Shown: positions 56,867-64,000 of the stretch, in pieces
How positions within the stretch are numbered: position 1 is the stretch's first letter
Layout: every line of letters begins with the position of its first letter
DNA from: Macrostomum hystrix
Lineage: Eukaryota; Platyhelminthes; Macrostomidae
Reading direction: 5' to 3'
Assembly (NCBI GenBank): GCA_950097015.1
Contig: CATNEN010000001.1
Span: 2,034,001-2,098,000, forward strand
Length of the DNA stretch: 64,000 nt
Position numbers and translations under genes: made by a program
Notes under the pieces: generated by a model
What the model saw: only the letters and a program-made list of their open reading frames with translations
Database searches by the model: none
What the model was told of the DNA's origin: nothing

Positions 56867-57490
56867 CTTGGGTATTTTTTTATGGAATTTCAGTTGCAAA
56901 CTCGCGAAATGAATGTAAAATTGCGTGTTCAGCCTCGTTTGATGGCATTGTGAACCAGCCTTGTGGATAGATTACTGTTTTGGTAAAGCTTTAAACTGCA
57001 GACAGACCATAGGGTATTTCAAATACCCTTAGTTATATTTTTTTTCTATATTTCCCAAAATATTTAACCAATCGCTGTGAAAATCCCGAACACGGGCTAA
57101 AAATTTATGCTCTATCTTACGAAACAACTTCCAAAACATCGGCACCGTCGAGATATTCAACGATTCTTGTCGGGGTGTCTGGTGTACAAAAACTTTCTGC
57201 TCACAAAATTTCATCACGGAACCATGTCGGCTATTATTCTTGACTAAATTGTCTTGATTATATTCTTAATTTTTTTATTTTTAACTAATTTGGATTCACC
57301 ATAGTGGTTCACACAGAGCAATTGACACCAGTCGTCCATGGCACCAGGGTCTCCGACGATGCTGACTCGGACGGCTTTGAAAGTAAGTAATGGGCGGAAA
57401 CTTTTGATCCTCGTGGTGGAATTTCACGAAAATCTGTATTTTGGATAGTGAGCTATCGTGAATTAGGCAGGGGAAATTTTGATACGCCGT
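56867..57490. other. PG16 intron 3 left of LINE-A2
   Basis: It holds the palindrome GGGTATTTCAAATACCC at 57012-57028 and a copy of the dispersed repeat (about 57190-57460) also found at 17405-17740. No coding motif. Confidence 0.5.
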
Positions 57491-57774
57491 GGTCTCTCTA
57501 TTATTGCTCGCACCGGCGGGACACAGTGCCTGTGAGGTATGAGTCAGTCCAGGCCCACGGGCTATGGTCTGCGATGCCTCACACCTGCAGCCGTTTTTTG
57601 AGCAGGCTTGGCAGGAAGGAGACCTGTGCCTTCGGGTGCAGGAATCCCTCCACGCTGTACCGTCAGCTGACCCATGGGTACACGTCCCGCGAGTGTTCAA
57701 GGCTGACCCTAGGGCAGCCGGACAGAATGGGCAACAGCGCTGGATGACCCATCCAGGGCCTCCGGCCAAACTGG

Positions 57775-58040
57775 GTACCTCTAGCCCCGGCTGGAGGGAA
57801 AGGTGTCACCCTCTGACCTTAACAGGGTATGCGGCCAGTCCGCAGTTTTCGTGCACCTGTGCGTGACCAGGTACCTCTGGCTACGGCTCTGAGGGAAAGG
57901 TGTCACCCTTTGACCTTAACAGGGTATGCGGCCAGTCCGCAGCTTCGTGCACCTGTGCGTGATCAGGTACCTCTGGCTACGGCTCTGAGGAAAGGGTGTC
58001 ACCCTTCGACCTTAACAGGGTATGCGGCCAGTCCGCAGGC
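57775..58040 (+). repeat. 96-bp tandem repeats in the LINE-A2 5' UTR
   Basis: Copies start at 57775, 57871 and 57967, each beginning GTACCTCT(A/G)GC and containing GGTGTCACCC, TTAACAGGGTATGCGGCCAG and, in the first two, GTGCACCTGTGCGTGA. The third is cut after CAGTCCGCAG. Repeated 5' monomers often act as internal promoters in LINEs; that role is inferred. Confidence 0.9.
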
Positions 58041-58272
58041 CTCGGCGCTGGCTCAATGGCGCCCTCCAATGTCCCAGTGTTGACCGTGCTGATGGACGCT
58101 TGGCCAGGGAGTAGTCTGGTCTCCTACGGTTCCTCCCGGTGGTCCTGGCATCCCACCCCGGGTTGTAACTTGTCTTTTTTGGCTGCCCCCGCTCAGCTTT
58201 GGGATCGCGGCTGAGTGGGTTATCTCTGCCTGTGTCTACAGGAAGCCCCCTCTTTTTTCATTGCAGCTGCAA

Positions 58273-59817
58273 ATGGCTTCCAGCCAATCTTCAACCACGG
58301 CCGAGGACACCACGGTGCCCAAGGTCACAAACGCTGCGGCGCCCGGGCCTGCCCCTGCGACCGCCACAAATGCCGCGCTGCCCATCTCGCACGGCGATCG
58401 GGGCGCAACGCGCTCCGCGACTTCTGGAGCGGCGAAACGCCGTAGGCGCCTGCTGGCCCAAGGCAAGCCAGCTTCGTCGACCGTGGACCGGGCCCAGGCC
58501 AATGGGGCCGAAGGGGCTCTGCCTAGGGCGGGGGCTAGGGTGGGGGGCCCTGTGCCTCCTGCCCAGGCCCCTGCCCAGGGCGGGGCCCACGACGCCCCGA
58601 GACCAGGGTCGCGGGTCAAGGAGGTCCCAGCGCCCATCCGGCCGGCGGCTCGGCTCGAAGGAGGAGCGGAGGCGGAGGGCCCCGTGCCCACCGCCGACGC
58701 AAATCCCGAGAGTGGGGACGCCGCAGGAAAGGGCCCGGGACCACGGGCCACCTATGCCAACATCGCACGCAGGCAACCTGCCATCGTGGTTACCGGCAAG
58801 GATGGCAAACGGCTGAGCGGCGAGCGGCTCAGCGACATCTGCCGCAGCATAGACGCTATGCTGTGGCAACTACAACTGAAAGGCGAGCCCTTGGCGGTCG
58901 GTGCGAGTGCTACCAGGGACTCGTGTTTTGTTGTCTGGCCCGGAGATGCGGAGTCAGGGCGGCGGCTCCTAGAGCTGTTGCCCACGCAGAGCTGGGCGGC
59001 CGACCTCGCCTTCCTCCGGGAGAACGAGCCACCGCAGACCAAAAGACATCGCATTTTCGTCCCGGCGAAAAGCGTCGTCACTAGCGCTGAGGACCTCCGC
59101 ATGGGCCTCATCGCGATGAACCGGGAGCTTCCGACAGCGGGCCTAATCGTGCACCGCACGATCCTGCGCCCCGACGGCACCGGCTTCACCGCCATTCTGG
59201 GCCTGTCCGACCAATGGACACGCCGTTACCCAGATGGCGCAAACGTCTGCATCGGTCTGTGGAAGACCAAAATCTTCGCCTACGATGCCGACAAAACCCG
59301 GGGTCAGACCGGGCCCACCACTGTGTCGGCCAATGAAGGGTCCTCGGACCCCAAGGCTGGGACTGGGGGCAGGGCCCAGTCGTCCCGCCAAAAAAGGCCA
59401 GAGCGTGCCATCGCTGGCAGCTCTGAGCGTCGCCCCGCGCGTGTCACAAAGCGCCGGGGCCTTCTCCAGCGGGCCTCCGAGGTGGTGCGAACCGCCAAGA
59501 TGGCCCAGCTGCGCGCTGAGATGCGCGGTGGCCCACCGGGGCAGGCGCCGCAACCAAGGGCTACGGGGGAGGCCTCAGAGGTGCCCAGCTCCATCGAGCA
59601 GGGCCCTTCGAGCGCCCCTCCCACGGCCCAGGGAGCGGTGTCGGCTCCAGTTGAGGGCGACTCTGGGCCTGGGCTCGGGGCCGGGGGTGGGGACTGGGCG
59701 GCTGACCCCGTCGAGTTCCCGTCTCCGGCTCGGGGCCTGGGCACGGAGGAGCCCATGGCTACCGACATCGACCCGGAGGAGGAGGACCGCCTTCTGGCTG
59801 GGTCCCCCTCCAAGTAG
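58273..59817 (+). CDS. LINE-A2 ORF1 protein
   Basis: 514 residues from ATG at 58273. An Ala/Pro/Gly-rich N-terminal third has a basic cluster (AKRRRRLL). It is followed by a folded-looking domain (about 160-340): GERLSDICRSIDAMLWQL, GASATRDSCFVVWPGD, WAADLAFLRENEPP, RIFVPAKSVVTSAEDL, LIVHRTILRPDGTGF and WKTKIFAYD. This resembles the ORF1 domain (DUF4780-like) of some arthropod LINEs. A disordered acidic C-terminal third follows. I see no CCHC knuckles. It probably binds element RNA. The stop is TAG, 12 nt before ORF2. Confidence 0.8.
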   Translation: MASSQSSTTAEDTTVPKVTNAAAPGPAPATATNAALPISHGDRGATRSATSGAAKRRRRLLAQGKPASSTVDRAQANGAEGALPRAGARVGGPVPPAQAPAQGGAHDAPRPGSRVKEVPAPIRPAARLEGGAEAEGPVPTADANPESGDAAGKGPGPRATYANIARRQPAIVVTGKDGKRLSGERLSDICRSIDAMLWQLQLKGEPLAVGASATRDSCFVVWPGDAESGRRLLELLPTQSWAADLAFLRENEPPQTKRHRIFVPAKSVVTSAEDLRMGLIAMNRELPTAGLIVHRTILRPDGTGFTAILGLSDQWTRRYPDGANVCIGLWKTKIFAYDADKTRGQTGPTTVSANEGSSDPKAGTGGRAQSSRQKRPERAIAGSSERRPARVTKRRGLLQRASEVVRTAKMAQLRAEMRGGPPGQAPQPRATGEASEVPSSIEQGPSSAPPTAQGAVSAPVEGDSGPGLGAGGGDWAADPVEFPSPARGLGTEEPMATDIDPEEEDRLLAGSPSK

Positions 59818-59829
59818 ACCTCTGCCTAC

Positions 59830-62800
59830 ATGATGATCCCCGGAATTTCATGTCTGCAAGTTAACACCCAGCACTGCGTGGCAGCATCAGTCAATCTGAT
59901 GCGCACGACAGAGCGCATGATGCCGGGCCTTGTACTTGTGCAGGAGCCCTGGTTATCAAAGAACAAGCCAAGCAACATTCCTGCTGGCTATGACTGCTTC
60001 TGCATGGCAGACTCTGTCCGCCCTAGATCACTGATCTATGCCGCAAAAGCCTTAAATGCGTGGATGAGACCCGATCTCTCTAACGGGGACATCTGCGTCA
60101 TCCAATCTGCACACATTGTGCCTAACAAGTTGACCCTCGTGGCATCCGCCTACCTGGCAGGCGACGCCCCCGTGGTCGGCGATACCCTCGTCGCCCTCTG
60201 TGAATTCGCCAGGGCACGAAACTTCGAGCTGCTCCTCGCGGGAGATGCTAACTCGCATCACACCCACTGGGGTAGCTCAAAAATCAATGACCGCGGCGAA
60301 GAGCTCCTGGCCTTCGTCAGCGGCACGCCTCTTAACTTCTGCAATGTGGGCAACACGCCCACTTTCGACAATGGGCGGTGGGCTGAGGTGCTTGACGTCA
60401 CCCTGGCCTCACCCGGCATCCTCCCAAGGGTGCTGGGGTGGGAGGTGTGGGAGACCGAAAGCTCGCTCTCGGACCACCGTTTCATCCGCTTCAACATCGG
60501 CACCCCCGATAAGAAGCAAAAGCCTATTTGGAGGCGTAATGTCAGAAACACCGACTGGCCCGCGTTCAGCCAAAAGCTGCATGAGGGCCTTCGGGATTCT
60601 GACCCCTCCATGGCCATGGAAACCACGCAGGACCTGGATGGAGTGGCTGCCCTGCTGGGCGGCGCCATCACAGAGGCCTACGAAATGGCTTGCCCGCTCA
60701 AAGCCTACAAAGGCAAAAAATCGGCCCCCTGGTGGAACCCCGAGCTCGGAGTCCTAAGACGCCGAGCTAAGGCTCTCCAGAGGAAGCTGAAAACCTCGCA
60801 CGACCCTGATGACAAAGAGGCCTATACTATATAGGCGCCATCCATGAGTTTAAGGGCCGGGTCAGAAGGGCAAAAGCGGACAAGTGGCGACAATACTGCG
60901 AAGGGCTTGAGGGCTCGCGGCCCACGGCCCGCGTGGTAAAGGCGCTCACCAATGACCGCTTCTCCAAGCTATCATCGATCAAAAAGCCGGACGGCTCGAT
61001 CACGGAGCGCCCGGAGGAAACGCTCGAGCTTATGCTAGAGCACTTCTTCCCGAGTGTACCGGCGCACTTCGGCCCAGACGACCACTCGCGTGGAGGTCAG
61101 GGCCTGGCTCAGTCACTCGTTACAAATGACCGCATAGTTCGCGCGGCTAAGTCATTCAATCCTTTTAAAGCACCTGGGCCAGATGGTATATATCCGGCCT
61201 TTCTGCATGAAGCGGTAAAAAATGGCCGCTTCCTCCATCTCCTCTGCAGACTTCTACGGGCCTGCATCGTGTTGGGCTACGTACCAGCGCGGTGGCATGA
61301 AGCCCGGGTCGTCTTCATCCCGAAGCCCGCCAAAGGCGACTATCGCTCGGTCAAGTCTTATCGCCCGATAAGTTTGACTTCCACCTGCCTCAAGCTCATG
61401 GAAAGACTGGTGCTCTGGCGCCTTCTTACTGTAGAGCTAGGGCGGGCCCCGCTCTCACCAAACCAGCACGCCTTTCGGGCGGGCCGGTCCACGGAGAGCG
61501 CCCTCCACTGCATTGTGGAGACTCTCGAGAAGGCAGTGCTGGGCAGCGGTTTTGCCCTGGCTGTTTTCCTTGATATTGAGGGGGCCTTCGATAACGTTAT
61601 TTTCGAAGCCTTTGAGAAGGCCCTGGTTTCCAGGGCCACTCACCCCCACCTCGTCCGCTGGGTCATGTACATGATCCGGAATCGCCACGTGGTGGCCCAC
61701 CTCGAAGGCAGGGTGCTCTCGGCACCTGTCCTAAAAGGAGGGCCCCAAGGCGGCGTCCTCACCCCACTGCTGTGGAATCTCGTCATGGATGAGCTGCTAA
61801 AAAGCACTCGGCCTGACCCAGTCCTGAAGGTGGGATATGCAGACGATGTGACCGCCATCTGCGCGGGCCCCTCGGCGGAAACCACCAGGGACCTCATTCA
61901 GGGCTTTATCAACAGGGCGGTGCGCTGGGCGGACCAATGCGGGCTCCGACTCTCTGAGTCCAAGACCGTTGCGGTTATGTTTACCAGCAGACTGCGCTGG
62001 ACCATTGAGCCTCTGACTCTCTATGGCAAGAATATTGCCATGGAAAAGCAGGTCCGGTGCCTTGGTCTCCTGCTAGACCATAGGCTTAACTGGACCCCGC
62101 ACATCACCACAAAGGCCAAGAGGGCCCTGGCCATTCTGGCGCAAGTCAGGCGAGCCGTGGGCACCACTTGGGGGCTAACCCCCAAAAACCTTTGGTGGAT
62201 TTACACGGCGATCATTAGACCGTCAGTCGCTTACGCTGGCCTCATCTGGGCCAGTGCCATGAGCATCCAGAAAAACCTGGAGGCGCTATATAGGGTGCAG
62301 GGCAGAGCCTGTCGTATGACGCTGGGCGCCCCACCCTCCACTCCCTTTGAAGGCATGAACGCTTTCCTCAACGCTACACCCATTGACATTTTTGTTAAGG
62401 GGGAAGCGGCAAAGTCCACCCGTCGTCTCCTTGATGCGGGTGTATCCTTCCAGAATTCGCGAGCCTTCTCGAAGCGCTCCCTTCTGCCCCACTCTGACCT
62501 CTGCCTGAAAACTCTGGGCGAGTGCGGAGGGCTCAACGTCCTTTCGGACGGGGCCCCGGCTACTTTACTCCGGAGCCACAGGTACAAAGTCAGCATCTTC
62601 CCTCGCAATGAGGTAAAGGACTGCTGGGATGACCCCGCAGTCCATTGTTACACTGACGGCTCCCTGATGAACGGTAAATCGGGATTCGGGGTGTGCGTCG
62701 CCTCGGGTGGCGAGGTCCTCTGGACCCACTCCCAATACTGTGGCAAGAGCTCAAGCGTTTTCCAAAACGAAATGCTCGCCATCAGTTTCTGTGCGGCTGA

Positions 62801-63539
62801 GCTGCGCCAGAGGCAGCTGGCTGGTCGGAGGATCTTCTTTCACTCCGACAGTCAAGCAGCCCTCAAGGCCCTCAGTCGCTGCACCTCTCGCTCCAGAACC
62901 ACCTTGGACTGCAACACCCAGTTAAACGGTTTGGCGCAGTCTAACAAGGTGGAGCTGATGTGGATCCCTGGGCACGCCGGGCTCACAGGGAATGAGATGG
63001 CGGACCAGCTTGCAAAGGCTGGAGCAGCCAGCTCCCTGATGGGCCCGGGCCCGGAATCCCCGATCCCCATCTCCGTTGTCAACTCCAGCATCAACCACTG
63101 GATGGAGACCCAGCACCGGAGGAGGTGGTCTAGCACCCTGAACTGTCGCCAGTCCAGGGCTGCGGTGCCAACCCCCTCTAGCAACCTGCGTAAGGCCTTA
63201 CTCAGGCTAAACCGCAGAGACCTGAGAGCAGTCACCATGGCCCTTTCGGGACATGGCTGCTTCACCAGACACCGCTACCTCCAAGGCCACGTGCCTGAGG
63301 AAACGTGTCCCTTCTGTTGCTCCGGCCGTGAAAACGCCGAGCATTTCATCTGCCACTGCCCGGCTTTCACCCGGGCTAGGCTAAAGCACCTCGGGCCGGC
63401 ACCGACTCTTGCCGAAGCCTGCTCGCCCGAGAACATCCCACAGCTCGCCCACTTCCTCCGGGATACCGGCCGAGCTGATTTCTTCCCAGCCTATGGCGAG
63501 GAAGATCGCGCGGCGGAACCGACCGACGGACCACCCTGA
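59830..63539 (+). pseudogene. LINE-A2 ORF2: endonuclease, reverse transcriptase, RNase H, with one frameshift
   Basis: The first frame (59830-60834) holds an APE endonuclease: VQEPWLSKNK, LLLAGDANSHHTHWG and SSLSDHRFIRF. Near 60826-60834 a short insertion (TATACTATATA) shifts the frame. The second frame runs to 63539: [43 protein letters not shown] and the catalytic GYADDVTAI (about 61833); RNase H with [21 protein letters not shown] and [18 protein letters not shown]; and a terminal CPFC...HFICHCPAF. Without the indel it would be one protein of about 1235 residues. It is closely related to LINE-A1, so this family was recently active. Confidence 0.9.
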
Positions 63540-63669
63540 GCGGCACCGCCTCGCTGGAGGCCGTCTGGCTGCCAGGGGTTAGCGATATGGGCGGCACCAG
63601 CCGCCTCCTCGCTGCGTCCGTCATGGAGGCCCCCTGCCGCTAAGTCAAGTAAGTCAAGGTCTCTCTATT

Positions 63670-63915
63670 GATAAACATAGAAGTCAATTTTCTTTCACCT
63701 TTCATAGTCTTCAATTTTCAATCTTCAATAGATTCGTCGATCTACTAAAAGGCAAAAATTGCATTTGAAAGCCGACAAAAACGATAAGAGAGCGAAAAAC
63801 ACTGGGATTACGTCAAGAAGTGAAACAGAAAGCATCCAACGCACCATTACGTACATACGCTTGCTCCTAAGCACAGTACCAGAAAGCAAGCAAAACAATT
63901 TACAATGTGATTTAC
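63670..63915. other. PG16 intron 3 right of LINE-A2
   Basis: Short AT-rich intron sequence from the LINE-A2 target duplication to the exon 3 donor. No feature seen. Confidence 0.45.
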
Positions 63916-64000
63916 CTATCAGAGAAAAGGACGCTCCTCCACCGCCTCCAGCAGCTTGCAGCAGACGACTGGTGCCGCTGACGAACACGAAGCTGCCTCC

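Larger units (their letters stand above)
57491..63669 (+). mobile_element. LINE-A2: nearly full-length non-LTR retrotransposon with 12-bp target-site duplication
   Basis: GGTCTCTCTATT occurs at 57491-57502 and at 63658-63669. The element between (57503-63657) has a 5' UTR with 96-bp tandem repeats, ORF1 (58273-59817) and ORF2 (59830-63539 with one frameshift). It ends in the tail GCTAAGTCAAGTAAGTCAA shared with LINE-A1. It sits on the opposite strand to PG16, inside its intron 3. It is 6.2 kb and GC-rich against an AT-rich host. Confidence 0.93.
56382..64000 (-). pseudogene. PG16: subfamily B gene with a LINE in intron 3, running off the window
   Basis: Exon 4 is 56866-56382 (485 nt, as in PG12): acceptor ...CCAAG, GDTGQAGVNGSDS, GGCGAGWLG, GGFGGGGGAGG and, in frame, CDGLDC and LLSYFC. 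The Tyr codon of GGGSYC is changed to TGA (56475-56477), which would remove about 30 residues and the last cysteines. The nearest upstream exon on this strand is at 64000-63916, the end of an exon 3 (SFVFVSGTSRLLQAAGGGGGAS then SLIG with donor GTAAAT, phase 1). The 7-kb gap is explained by LINE-A2. Joining the two exons is inferred from strand, phase and order. Earlier exons are outside the window. Confidence 0.65.

Noticed and set aside
58236-59813. Minus-strand Gly/Ala/Pro-rich frames over LINE-A2 ORF1
   Set aside because: They are antisense shadows of a GC-rich coding region; ORF1 has a recognisable domain and sits directly before ORF2.

Overview
This window is invertebrate animal DNA. Coding sequence is split by GT-AG introns. 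There are tRNA-headed SINEs, APE-type LINEs with RNase H, a Crypton-like tyrosine recombinase remnant, Penelope-like debris and many minisatellites. I cannot name the species.

The host content is essentially one multigene family, called PG here and numbered left to right. The full gene has four exons, all joined in phase 1: (1) a short signal-peptide exon of 37-58 nt, (2) a PAN/apple-like Cys exon of 348 nt (411 nt in one subfamily), (3) the first half of an ALK/LTK-type glycine-rich domain, 321 nt in every complete open copy, and (4) the second half with the last cysteines, 479, 482 or 485 nt. The predicted products are secreted proteins of about 396-422 residues with no kinase or membrane anchor. 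Subfamilies A, B and C (plus one divergent fragment, D) are told apart by exon sequence and C-terminus.

Layout: PG0 end (1-198); SINEs (464-1557); PG1 + (C); PG2 - (A, one nonsense codon) head to head with PG3 + (C, frameshifted); PG4 scrap; PG5 - (C, truncated) head to head with PG6 + (A, intact); PG7 and PG8 + (B pseudogenes) separated by a 15-bp minisatellite and a Penelope-like scrap; a 179-bp palindrome abutting fragment PG9; PG10 - (A, intact); a 4.1-kb block of minisatellites and repeats; an LTR-like segment at an inversion junction; PG11 - (C, truncated) head to head with PG12 + (A exons 1-3 fused to a B exon 4), with a Crypton-like insertion between them; an inverted copy of the PG7 block holding PG13; an accessory block carrying a 5'-truncated LINE (A1); PG14 - (B exons 1-3 with an A exon 4); a SINE; PG15, split by an RT-less LINE (B); and PG16 -, whose intron 3 holds a nearly full-length LINE (A2).

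PG1, PG6, PG10, PG12 and PG14 look intact (PG1 with an uncertain exon-2 start). The others carry stops, frameshifts, truncations or insertions. The array has grown by repeated inverted duplication: the A unit lies in alternating orientation at about 4-6.5, 14-16.4, 26-28.3 and 37-38.9 kb, and the block 16.7-21.5 kb recurs inverted at 39.6-43.9 kb. PG12 and PG14 are reciprocal exon-4 chimeras, so exchange within intron 3 seems to generate new proteins. The most notable system here is this rapidly rearranging, exon-shuffling locus of secreted PAN plus glycine-rich proteins.
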